Position numbers and translations under genes: made by a program
In this document: piece by piece, positions 54,005-64,000 of the stretch
Layout: each line of letters opens with the position of its first letter
How positions within the stretch are numbered: the stretch's first letter is position 1
The notes under the pieces: model-generated
Seen by the model: only the letters and a program-made list of their open reading frames with translations
Told to the model about the DNA's origin: nothing
Databases searched by the model: none
NCBI GenBank assembly: GCA_030747075.1
Contig: JASLLL010000008.1
Coordinates: forward strand, 24,842-88,841
Length of the DNA stretch: 64,000 nucleotides
Reading direction: 5' to 3'
DNA from: Gemmatimonadota bacterium
GTDB lineage: Bacteria; ARS69

Positions 54005-55303
54005 ATGGTGCGGAAGCCACTTGTATTCTGGTTCATTCTCTTGCTTGCCTGGGCTCGAGCCGCCCCCGCACAGCAGGGTGCTGGTGAAGACGCCGGCGAA
54101 GAGATCCGTGCGATCATCGAGCAGCAACAGATTGCGCTGGTGGACCTGTTTCGACTCGCGGATCTGACCAATCCCACGCTCGCATTGGTCCGTGGTGGCG
54201 TCCGGGCCCATGCAGGCCGGACCCGACAGGCGGCCCTGCACCCCAATCCGACCCTCGAATTCGAGGTCGAGGACATCTCCCCGGATGATCCCGATGACCG
54301 CACGGAGAAGGTGGCGCTCGTTCAAGATCTGATCCTCAGCGGGCGCCGCGAGGCTGCCGTTGCGGCTGCCCGTGCCGAGGAGGAGGCGGCGGCCCACGAG
54401 TTCGACCAGGCCCGCAGAGATCTCCATGTGCAGATTCACACCCTCTGGGCCGGGCAACTCTACTTCCGCGAAGCCGAGGCGGCGTTTGCAGAACTCCTGC
54501 GTGACGCGAACCACACGCTGGAGATTGCCCGGACGCGATTCGAGGCTCGGGCGGCTCCGGAGGCACAGGTCACCAAGGCTCTCCTGGAGGTCTATGAGCT
54601 GGAGGTGGCCCGGCAGCGTCTGGTGCAGCAGCGGGCCGGGGGGGGAGCGGAGCTGTCGGCTCTGTTCGGAGGCATTCGCGTTCCATTCGACCGGCTGGCA
54701 GGAACGCTCGAATCCGCCGACACTCCACCCGATGAGAACCTGCTCACTGCCGGCGCGGAACACCACCCGGCCTGGCAAGCGGCCCGGCGAGGCATCGCCG
54801 CCGCGGAGGCATCGCTGCGTGAAGCCCGGGCGGCTCGAATCCCCGACCTCGAACTCTTCGTCGCTTACGGGAGGTCCCGGGCCTCAGACGAGGGCTTCGT
54901 CGAGGCCGGAATGGGTATGCCGCTCCCGATCTTCGACCGCAACCAGGGGCGGGTGGCCGAGACCCGGGCGACGGTTGCGCAGGCTCGAGCCCGCGCGCGC
55001 ATCGTGCAGGGCGACCTCGAGGTCGCACTCGCAGTCGCTCGCCAGAGCTATCTCACCACTCGTGACCAGCTCAATGCATCAGCCAATCTCATCCTGCCGG
55101 CGGCGGAGCGCGGGCTGATCCAGGCGCGGGAGGGTTATCGTGCCGGAAACCTGCCGATCCTGGAACTCGTTGACGCGCAGCGCACTCTTGCCACCGTTCG
55201 GCTGCGAACTCTTGAACTGAGAAAGGACCTCATCGTTTCCGGGGCGGAGCTGGCGAGCCTGGTCCGTACAGATCCCGGCGAAGAGAGGGGGAAAGACCAA
55301 TGA
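54005..55303 (+). CDS. TolC-family outer-membrane efflux channel of a metal RND system
   Basis: About 432 aa. Signal peptide RKPLVFWFILLLAWARAAPA. Two TolC/OEP repeats of long helices with NPTLALVRGGVRAHAGRTRQ and ALHPNPTLEFEVEDI, later HPAWQAARRGIAAAEASLRE and PLPIFDRNQGRVAETRATVA, the usual CusC/CzcC pattern. Forms the exit duct for the pump. I chose ATG 54005 (GGAGGGG eight bases ahead) over 53990, which would overlap that site. Its stop overlaps the adaptor gene start (ATGA). Confidence 0.9.
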   Translation: MVRKPLVFWFILLLAWARAAPAQQGAGEDAGEEIRAIIEQQQIALVDLFRLADLTNPTLALVRGGVRAHAGRTRQAALHPNPTLEFEVEDISPDDPDDRTEKVALVQDLILSGRREAAVAAARAEEEAAAHEFDQARRDLHVQIHTLWAGQLYFREAEAAFAELLRDANHTLEIARTRFEARAAPEAQVTKALLEVYELEVARQRLVQQRAGGGAELSALFGGIRVPFDRLAGTLESADTPPDENLLTAGAEHHPAWQAARRGIAAAEASLREARAARIPDLELFVAYGRSRASDEGFVEAGMGMPLPIFDRNQGRVAETRATVAQARARARIVQGDLEVALAVARQSYLTTRDQLNASANLILPAAERGLIQAREGYRAGNLPILELVDAQRTLATVRLRTLELRKDLIVSGAELASLVRTDPGEERGKDQ

Positions 55304-56850
55304 GCAAGAAAGGTTTTCTGACCGTACTCCTGGTCGCGTTGATCGGTCTTGGCGGCCCCGGTTGTGGACCGGGTGCCCCCGACGATGCCGCGCAGGCCGG
55401 GAAGGCCGCCGCCTTCTGCGAGGAGCACCGGATCGCACAGGCGCAGTGTCCGTACTGCGACCCGAGTCTCATCGAGTCATTGGGCTTCTGTCACGGCCAC
55501 GGTGTTCCCGAGGCCTTCTGCTACCTGTGCAACCCGGCCCTGATTCCCGCCTTCCAGGCCGTCGGGGATTGGTGCGCCGGACACGATCGACCGGAGTCGC
55601 AGTGCTACATCTGCAACCCCGAGCTGGATCCCGCCCGCAAGGAGCCGCAGGCCACCGCCGCATCGGAGGACTCGGGGCAGTCGGATGCTTCTCCGGTGGC
55701 AAGTGCCGCGGAGAGTGGCTACATCCCGCGGAGGCAGCAGCCGCCTTCGGTCTACTGCGCGACACAGAGTCTCGTCGTGAGCTTCGATAGTCCTGAGATC
55801 GCCGATCGTGCGGGATTCGAATACGCCACTGTCGAGGCGCGTCCGCTGACCGAGATCGTCAGGTGCCATGCCGAGGTCGCCTATGATGGCAACCGTTACG
55901 CGCAGATCTCGGCCCAGGTCCCGGGCATTGTCTCCGAGGTTCACAAGGACTTCGGCGACACCGTCGACTCCGGAGACGCCCTTGTCACCATCACCTCGAC
56001 TCATCTCGGCGCCGCCAAGGCATCCTACTTGCAGGCTACGGCCGCGGTCGAACTCTGGCAGCGGAACCACGCACGCGAGGCAGTCCTCCTGGACCGCGGG
56101 GCTTCGACGGAGAGGGGCCTGCTCGAGGCGGGGACGAGTCTGGCGGAGAGTCGAATCTCGCTGTCGGCGGCGGAGCAGGCGCTGTTGAGCTTCGGGCTTT
56201 CGAAGCCGCAGGTCGACGCGCTGCGGCGCAACGAGGACACGAGTGCGCGCTATGTCGTCACCGCTCCGTTTGCCGGGATCGTCGTGGACCGTCAAGCCAC
56301 CGCGGGAGAGGTGGTGGATTCCTCCAGGCCCCTCTTCGCCGTCGCTGATGTCTCCCGCATGTGGGCACTCATCGATGTCTACGAATCGAACCTGCGGCAC
56401 ATCGAGATCGGGCAGCCGGTGGTTCTTCAGGTCGAGGGCCTGCCGGGTGAGTCATTTGGCGGCCGTATCACCTGGGTGAGCTCGCAGCTCGATCCCCGGA
56501 CCCGGACTCTCCGGGCCCACGCCGACTTCGACAACTCCGGCGGCATGCTCCGCGCCCACATGTTCGCCAGTGCCAGCGTTTCGGTCCGGGATCGCCGGCC
56601 GTCCCTGGTGGTGCCGGCGGCATCGGTGCAGTGGGAGGGGTGCTGCAACGTGGTCTTCATCAAGAAGTCCGCCACGGAGTACCAACCCCGAAAGGTCCAC
56701 CTGGGCATTGCCACCGGCACGGTCTACGAGGTTCTCGGTGGACTGGATGCGGGTGATGAGGTGGTCACACAGGGCAGCTTCCTGCTCAAGACGGAGATTC
56801 TCAAGGGCAGCATTGGAGCGGGCTGCTGCGAAATCGATCCAGGAGCCTAG
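55300..56850 (+). CDS. RND periplasmic adaptor (CusB/CzcB-like) with three N-terminal Cys/His metal-site repeats
   Basis: About 516 aa. A hydrophobic leader with Cys22 (GLGGPGC) could be a weak lipobox. Then three repeats of identical spacing C-x2-H-x6-C-x2-C: residues 40-53 (CEEHRIAQAQCPYC), 64-77 (CHGHGVPEAFCYLC) and 92-105 (CAGHDRPESQCYIC), each followed by a D/N-P. From about residue 180 the HlyD-type adaptor begins: barrel-sandwich IVRCHAEVAYDGNRYAQISA, QVPGIVSEVHKDFGDTVDSG, hairpin helices, then APFAGIVVDRQATAGEVVDS. CCNVVF and a final GCCEID add more cysteines. It bridges pump and channel; the repeats probably bind or hand over metal ions. Stop is 10 bp before the pump gene. Confidence 0.88.
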   Translation: MSKKGFLTVLLVALIGLGGPGCGPGAPDDAAQAGKAAAFCEEHRIAQAQCPYCDPSLIESLGFCHGHGVPEAFCYLCNPALIPAFQAVGDWCAGHDRPESQCYICNPELDPARKEPQATAASEDSGQSDASPVASAAESGYIPRRQQPPSVYCATQSLVVSFDSPEIADRAGFEYATVEARPLTEIVRCHAEVAYDGNRYAQISAQVPGIVSEVHKDFGDTVDSGDALVTITSTHLGAAKASYLQATAAVELWQRNHAREAVLLDRGASTERGLLEAGTSLAESRISLSAAEQALLSFGLSKPQVDALRRNEDTSARYVVTAPFAGIVVDRQATAGEVVDSSRPLFAVADVSRMWALIDVYESNLRHIEIGQPVVLQVEGLPGESFGGRITWVSSQLDPRTRTLRAHADFDNSGGMLRAHMFASASVSVRDRRPSLVVPAASVQWEGCCNVVFIKKSATEYQPRKVHLGIATGTVYEVLGGLDAGDEVVTQGSFLLKTEILKGSIGAGCCEIDPGA

Positions 56851-56860
56851 GGGGATTCCG

Positions 56861-59944
<3,084 letters not shown>

Positions 59945-60194
59945 GACCCGTCCGGGATTCACCGGTCGACCGACGGAGAAGCCCGGGCCGCAATCTGCCC
60001 GGAAACTCCCCACCCCGGCGTTCTTGCGTCGGATTCCTGGCGGCGTCAGCCACGGCCGGACCCGCATAACCTCCGACCCAGATGGAAGTTAGACCAATGG
60101 AGAGACGCTGGCCGGGACGCCAGAGAAAAACAACAATCTTCGGGACACAACCAACCGGATTCAGGACACTCTCCATCGGCTGATCGGGGGGCGA

Positions 60195-61097
60195 ATGGCG
60201 ACCGCAGGCGGATGCATGCAACTGGCGCTGGACTCCGGAGTGCGCGGACTGGCCGGACTTCGGCGCGGCCTTTCCGGCGGTGGGGAACCTGCCGGATCGG
60301 GAGGCCCGCTCCCGGGCGCTCAGGCGCACCAGGACTGCCGGGTGCTCGGGCAGGGCGAGGATGCGCTTCTCCGGCTGGGCCGCGTCTACCAGTCGCTCTG
60401 GCGAACGGTGGAGTGGCGCCTCATGCGAGAGGCGTGTCATGACCTGCCGCGGCCTGTCGCGGATCTTGGGTGCGGGGACGGTGCCTTCGGGGCATTGCTT
60501 CGCGACAAGATTGACCACGGGTTCGACGGAGACGCGGAGATCCTCCCGCACTGCGACCTGAGCGTGTACGAAGCGGTGGCGGCCGTGGACCTCCGCGAGA
60601 CGCTGCCGCTTCCGGACGGGTCGCTGGCGTCCGTCTTCTCCAACTCCACCTTCGAGCACATTGTCCCTGTGGAACGGGCGCTGGCGTCGGTGGCCCGCGC
60701 ACTGAAGCCGGGAGGGACATTCGTCATCTCCGTCCCGACCGTGGGGCTTGTCCATGCCTTCGAGTCCCGCTACACACGGGCGTTCGCCAATCGGCTGAAC
60801 ACGATCCTCGGGCACCACAATCTCTGGTCCTGGGCGGAGTGGGAGACACGACTCCGGGATGTCGGATTCGTGGGGGTGAACATGCGAGGCTACCTGACGG
60901 TCGACGCAGCCCGGTGGTTTGCGTCGCGGCAGCTTGCTCCGTGGGAACCGCTGGAGAGACGCTTTCCGGAGTACGCGTGGAAGCGTTCCGTTCGCGACAT
61001 CCGGCGGCATGTTCGCGACTCCCTGACGATCACGGACGAAAAGGCCACGACCTGCGTGCTGGTGGAGGCGGTTCGCGGAGGGGAAGCGGTCGTATGA
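60195..61097 (+). CDS. SAM-dependent class I methyltransferase
   Basis: About 300 aa. SAM-binding motif PVADLGCGDGAFGALLRD near residue 90, acidic loop and post-motif PLPDGSLASVFSNSTFEHIV, then RALKPGGTFVISVPTVGLVH, the usual Methyltransf_11 layout. The substrate is unknown; position beside a flippase suggests a sugar or lipid in surface polysaccharide synthesis. The exact start is uncertain: the first 60 residues are Gly/Ala/Arg-rich and poorly convincing, and a start nearer residue 60 is possible. The 250-bp gap upstream shows no gene. The stop overlaps the next gene. Confidence 0.8.
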   Translation: MATAGGCMQLALDSGVRGLAGLRRGLSGGGEPAGSGGPLPGAQAHQDCRVLGQGEDALLRLGRVYQSLWRTVEWRLMREACHDLPRPVADLGCGDGAFGALLRDKIDHGFDGDAEILPHCDLSVYEAVAAVDLRETLPLPDGSLASVFSNSTFEHIVPVERALASVARALKPGGTFVISVPTVGLVHAFESRYTRAFANRLNTILGHHNLWSWAEWETRLRDVGFVGVNMRGYLTVDAARWFASRQLAPWEPLERRFPEYAWKRSVRDIRRHVRDSLTITDEKATTCVLVEAVRGGEAVV

Positions 61098-62671
61098 GCG
61101 GGTCCGACTCCAGCGCCCCATTCCCCGCGCGGGAACTTGCCCGGGGAACGGGGCTTATTCTGGCGGGGGGGATCGCCTATCAGGTTCTGGAGTACCTGTA
61201 CCGATTCACGCTGGCACGCGGGCTTGGGGTAGACGGGTTCGGCACCTTCAATCAGGCGCGCTCGGTTCTTCTTCTGCTGGTTCCCCTGGCGGCGCTGGGT
61301 CTCGGTCCGGGCATGAAGCGATTCGTCGCGCTGTTGCGTGGCGCGGGTCGGGCCGACGAAATCCCGGCGCTGTTGCGCGGCGGCACGCGGGTCCTTGGCG
61401 GATCCGTGCTCGTGGGCGCGGGGACGCTGGCGATGCTCGCTCGCCCACTGGCCGTCTTCTTCCATAACGACGCACTGGCCGCGCCGCTTCTCGTGCTGGC
61501 GGCGGGCGTTCCGGCCTTTGTCGGGCTGATGTACACGACAAGAGTCGGCGAAGCGTTCCGGAGTTTTCGCCCGGCGGTGATTGCCCGGCAGATCCTCAAT
61601 CCTCTCCTGCGTCTGCTCACGGGTGTCGCCCTGGTACTGGCCGGGGCCAGCCTCCCCGTGCTCATGGGCGGTTTCGTCGCGTCGCTCTACGGCGCGTTCG
61701 CGGTGGCGGTCATTCTCGTGCTTCGGATTCTCCCGGACGCGGGGAAGCAGACAGTCGTTCCGGACGGTCGGGCTCCCGAGATCGATTCCAGTCTGCGGTC
61801 GCTGGTGCGGTATTCGATCCCGGTCGCGTTCGGCGGGATCATCTTCAACGTCGCCGACCGGATTGACATCCTCATGCTGGGGTATTACCTGAACGAGACG
61901 AGCGTCGGGATCTACAGCGCGGCGTCACCACTGGCGCGAACGCTGCTCATTCTGGGGTCGAGCGTCCTGCCGGTCATGGGGACGCTGTCCGCCGAATGCG
62001 CCGGGCGGGGTGATCTGGCGGGGATCGCCCGGCTTCGGCGGCGGGCGTCGCGCTGGACTCTCCTCTACACGGCTCCGTTTGCAGTGGGGCTGGCCATGTT
62101 TCCGGATCCTGTGGTCACGCTGTTCTTCGGCGAACAGTATGCCGGGGGGGCGGTTGCGCTGCGCATCCTCGTCCCCGGGTATCTGGCGTTTGTGATCCTG
62201 GGTCCGCTGACGGTTCTCGTCAACGCGATGGGTCGATCCGGATGGTCGTTCTGGAATGTCGTCGTGCGGACCGTGCTGAATGTTGCACTGAACGCCGTTC
62301 TCATTCCCCGTTACGGTATTCCGGGAGCGGCCGTGGCGACCGGGATTGCGCTGGTCGCCTCCACGACCGTCGCGTGGTTCATGCTGGGCGCTCTTGTGCC
62401 GCTGGGGAATCCGTTCTCCGGGTGGCTGCGTCCCGCGGGAGTGCTGGCGGGAGCGGCAGGGGCCGCGTGGGGCACGAGCGCAGTCGCGCTGGCGGCTGGC
62501 GCGTCCGATCTGCAGGCGGCGCTGGGGGGCGGCGTGTTTCTGCTGCTGCTGTTTGCCGCAGGGATCCGGTTCATCCCGGGGTGCATGGAGGAGGGGGATC
62601 TGGACCTTCCCCGAATGCTCGGTGCCCGGATGAAGCGCGGAGACGGGAAGCGCCACCGACTCAACGCCTGA
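61094..62671 (+). CDS. Polysaccharide flippase (Wzx/MOP superfamily)
   Basis: About 525 aa with about 14 membrane helices. The sequence ELARGTGLILAGGIAYQVLE, YRFTLARGLGVDGFGTFNQA, PLAALGLGPGMKRFVALLRG is characteristic of oligosaccharide flippases that move lipid-linked sugars; a second-half copy includes FNVADRIDILMLGYYLNETS and VGIYSAASPLARTLLI. ATG overlaps the methyltransferase stop (ATGA), so the two work together, probably in an exopolysaccharide or O-antigen pathway. Its 3' end overlaps the minus-strand lipoprotein gene by 11 bp. Confidence 0.9.
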   Translation: MSGSDSSAPFPARELARGTGLILAGGIAYQVLEYLYRFTLARGLGVDGFGTFNQARSVLLLLVPLAALGLGPGMKRFVALLRGAGRADEIPALLRGGTRVLGGSVLVGAGTLAMLARPLAVFFHNDALAAPLLVLAAGVPAFVGLMYTTRVGEAFRSFRPAVIARQILNPLLRLLTGVALVLAGASLPVLMGGFVASLYGAFAVAVILVLRILPDAGKQTVVPDGRAPEIDSSLRSLVRYSIPVAFGGIIFNVADRIDILMLGYYLNETSVGIYSAASPLARTLLILGSSVLPVMGTLSAECAGRGDLAGIARLRRRASRWTLLYTAPFAVGLAMFPDPVVTLFFGEQYAGGAVALRILVPGYLAFVILGPLTVLVNAMGRSGWSFWNVVVRTVLNVALNAVLIPRYGIPGAAVATGIALVASTTVAWFMLGALVPLGNPFSGWLRPAGVLAGAAGAAWGTSAVALAAGASDLQAALGGGVFLLLLFAAGIRFIPGCMEEGDLDLPRMLGARMKRGDGKRHRLNA

Positions 62672-63002
62672 GCGAGAGCTCCTCCAGAACTTCTTCGAAG
62701 TCTGCCGCAAGCAGGTCGGGCCGGTCGAGACAGGGAGCGGTCCACGCAGCCCACTCCTCTTCGCTGAGATGGGAGCCGGGGAAGAAGCGCAGCGCCATTC
62801 GGAAGGAATCCGGCGAGGCCGGGTGTCGCCTTGAGATTCGCAAGACCTCGGCATAGTAGTCGGCGAATGTCCCGATGGCGGCTTCCAGCCTCAAGGTCTC
62901 CGGAGGTTTGACCGGCGGCGGCAGTTCCTTCTCCGGCGCGCATCCCGCCAGCAGCGACAGCGAGACCCATGCAGCCGTGGAGAGAATCATGCGCGAGTTC
63001 AT
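62661..63002 (-). CDS. Small lipoprotein of unknown function
   Basis: About 113 aa. Signal peptide with lipobox LLAGC (MILSTAAWVSLSLLAGCAPE), giving an acylated Cys20. The mature part has a Pro-rich linker (PEKELPPPVKPPE) and a helical stretch with FADYYAEVLRISRRHP and LSEEEWAAWTAPCLDRPDLL. No family is recognised. The ATG at 63002 lies divergent to the bamA-like gene, with about 160 bp between them. Confidence 0.75.
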   Translation of the reverse strand: MNSRMILSTAAWVSLSLLAGCAPEKELPPPVKPPETLRLEAAIGTFADYYAEVLRISRRHPASPDSFRMALRFFPGSHLSEEEWAAWTAPCLDRPDLLAADFEEVLEELSLRR

Positions 63003-63077
63003 GGCGGCTCCGGTTGACAGTCTGCGCGAAAGGTAGCCCGGAAAGGCACGGGGATGCCACCGGGAAAGGGGGTCGCG

Positions 63078-63106
63078 TTGACACGATCAGTCGCCTTTGA
63101 TAGCGT
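63078..63106 (+). promoter_or_regulatory. Promoter of the bamA-like gene
   Basis: Consensus TTGACA (63078-63083) and TAGCGT (63101-63106), 17 bp apart; the start near 63113 gives a leader of about 50 bases. Confidence 0.6.
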
Positions 63107-63161
63107 CCCCCACCGGCCTGCAGATCCCGGCAGGCCCTGCTGCGGCCCTGGAGTCGAGCGG

Positions 63162-64000
63162 ATGCGGATCCACCGAAATCTCCTCCCCCTTCTTCTCTCG
63201 CACCTGATTGCACCGCCGAGCGCGTCCGCGTCTCCCGTCTGGACGGAGGACTGCCCCGAAGACCTCTCGGCCTTCAGCCTTGAGAAGATCCTCTTCGAGG
63301 GGAACGCCGCGCTCTCCGAGGACGAACTGCGCGGCGTCATCCGGTCCTCGACCTCGGGCATCCTCCGCTTCCGGCCCATGAACCTCGAGCGCCTCCTCGG
63401 CGATGTCCACCGGCTCCGCCGGCATTACCGCCGCGAGGGATTCTGGGATGTGGCCGTGCAGGTCGACATTCTCTACGACGCGGATCGTCGGCGGGCGCTT
63501 CCCGCGTTTCGAATCGTGGAGGGGGCGCGGCGGCGTGTCGGCTCCATTCGGGTGGAGGGCAACGAGACCTTCTCCAACGCGGAAGTATTCACATGGACGA
63601 AACTGGTTTCCGGCGACCCGTTCGACCTCTCCCGCACCGACCTCGACCGCGAGTCCATCGAGAACACCTATGCGAACCGCGGATTCCACCTGGTGCAGGT
63701 GACGGCGGACCTCCAGGCGCAGCGGTCCGGGCGCGGTGAAGAGGTGGTTCACGACCTGATCCACCGAATCGAGGAAGGTCCGCGGCTTCATGTGGGGAAG
63801 ATCCGTGTGGAAGGAAACGAGGTCACCGCCGGTTCGATCATCCGGCGGGAGTTGATGATCGAGTCGGGAGATGTGCTCAGCAGAGAGCGACTGATCGGGA
63901 GTCGACGAAGGCTCTACGCGACCGGCTTTTTCTCTCGTGTGGAACTGATTCCTGAACTGAGAGGCGAAGAGGAACACGATGTAGATGTCGTCGTGAAGGT
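63162..64000 (+). CDS. POTRA-domain outer-membrane assembly protein (BamA/TamA-like), N-terminal part
   Basis: Open to the right edge; about 279 codons are visible. A basic, Leu-rich N terminus (MRIHRNLLPLLLSHLIAPPS then ASA) acts as signal peptide. At least three POTRA repeats follow: FSLEKILFEGNAALSEDELR with YRREGFWDVAVQVDI; VGSIRVEGNETFSNAEVFTW with YANRGFHLVQVTADL; VGKIRVEGNEVTAGSIIRRE with LYATGFFSRVELIPE. These are the G-N and G-F/Y hallmarks of BamA-type proteins that fold beta-barrels into the outer membrane. Its place a few genes after rseP fits bamA, but a TamA homologue is possible while the barrel is unseen. Confidence 0.87.
   Translation, partial: MRIHRNLLPLLLSHLIAPPSASASPVWTEDCPEDLSAFSLEKILFEGNAALSEDELRGVIRSSTSGILRFRPMNLERLLGDVHRLRRHYRREGFWDVAVQVDILYDADRRRALPAFRIVEGARRRVGSIRVEGNETFSNAEVFTWTKLVSGDPFDLSRTDLDRESIENTYANRGFHLVQVTADLQAQRSGRGEEVVHDLIHRIEEGPRLHVGKIRVEGNEVTAGSIIRRELMIESGDVLSRERLIGSRRRLYATGFFSRVELIPELRGEEEHDVDVVVK

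Noticed and set aside
59945-60194. Insertion-sequence remnant after the metal cassette
   Set aside because: Only partial inverted similarity (ATGGAGAG/CTCTCCAT) is visible; no terminal repeats or transposase fragment.
60215-60330. A short frame reading WTPECADWPDFGAAFPAVG in the region before the methyltransferase motifs
   Set aside because: It resembles the N-terminal domain of Fic-type proteins only faintly, has no start, and runs into meaningless sequence; probably chance.

Overview
The window is about 64 kb of high-GC, gene-dense bacterial chromosome, almost all on the + strand, with many overlapping ATGA/GTGA/TTGA junctions and frequent TTG and GTG starts. Gram-negative features are clear: RseP, a POTRA-domain outer-membrane assembly protein, a TolC-type channel and lipoproteins. 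Three large secreted proteins end in the PNP...GR.VR.L...WDG...GVYF type of C-terminal Ig/sorting domain. Together these suggest an uncultured FCB-type lineage (Eisenbacteria- or Krumholzibacteria-like). That placement is inference; no 16S rRNA is present. I see no phage, insertion sequence or CRISPR array.

Layout. 1-9.4 kb: the end of lepA, hemW, a secreted propeller protein, a PhoU-like/PiT phosphate pair, a cN-II-like nucleotidase, a membrane glycosyltransferase-like protein and a nitronate monooxygenase-like enzyme. 9.5-14.5 kb: a broken RND-pump relic, then hrcA-grpE-dnaJ behind a promoter and CIRCE-like operator (dnaK is not in the cluster), an exported protein, rsmE and a HIT protein. 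14.5-17.8 kb: an Rrf2 regulator, an OPT transporter and an AhpD-like gene with an in-frame TGA that I read as selenocysteine. 17.8-24 kb: mutS2, dnaG, rpoD. 24-29.8 kb: rfbC, an MFS transporter, a shortened beta-carbonic anhydrase, a short-chain reductase/epimerase and a secreted protein with five exact 126-bp Asp-box repeats. 29.9-37.8 kb: tRNA-Met, tRNA-Val, a zinc-ribbon protein, RNase H, RNase P RNA, recJ, relA/spoT, pgeF, dtd, maf. 37.8-45.2 kb: a small minus-strand gene, an HMG-CoA lyase-like gene, a group of secreted proteins that includes a large clan-CD-like protease candidate, and mtnA. 45.3-53.5 kb: rplM-rpsI-rpsB-tsf-pyrH-frr-uppS-cdsA-dxr-rseP. 53.5-59.9 kb: a heavy-metal efflux cassette. 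60.2-64 kb: a methyltransferase, a polysaccharide flippase, a lipoprotein and the start of a bamA-like gene.

How the genes work together. The 45-53 kb block links translation (L13, S9, S2, EF-Ts, RRF), UMP kinase, and isoprenoid, phospholipid and envelope functions in the widespread conserved order. In many bacteria bamA directly follows rseP; here the metal cassette and three other genes lie between them. The metal cassette is self-contained: a small secreted Cys-rich protein, outer-membrane channel, adaptor with three identical Cys/His metal-site repeats, and a divalent-type RND pump.

The most notable observations are the CxxU AhpD-like selenoprotein with a well-placed SECIS-like hairpin, the triple C-x2-H-x6-C-x2-C adaptor, the secreted protease-candidate cluster, and the RND relic whose stop codon lies in the hrcA promoter.
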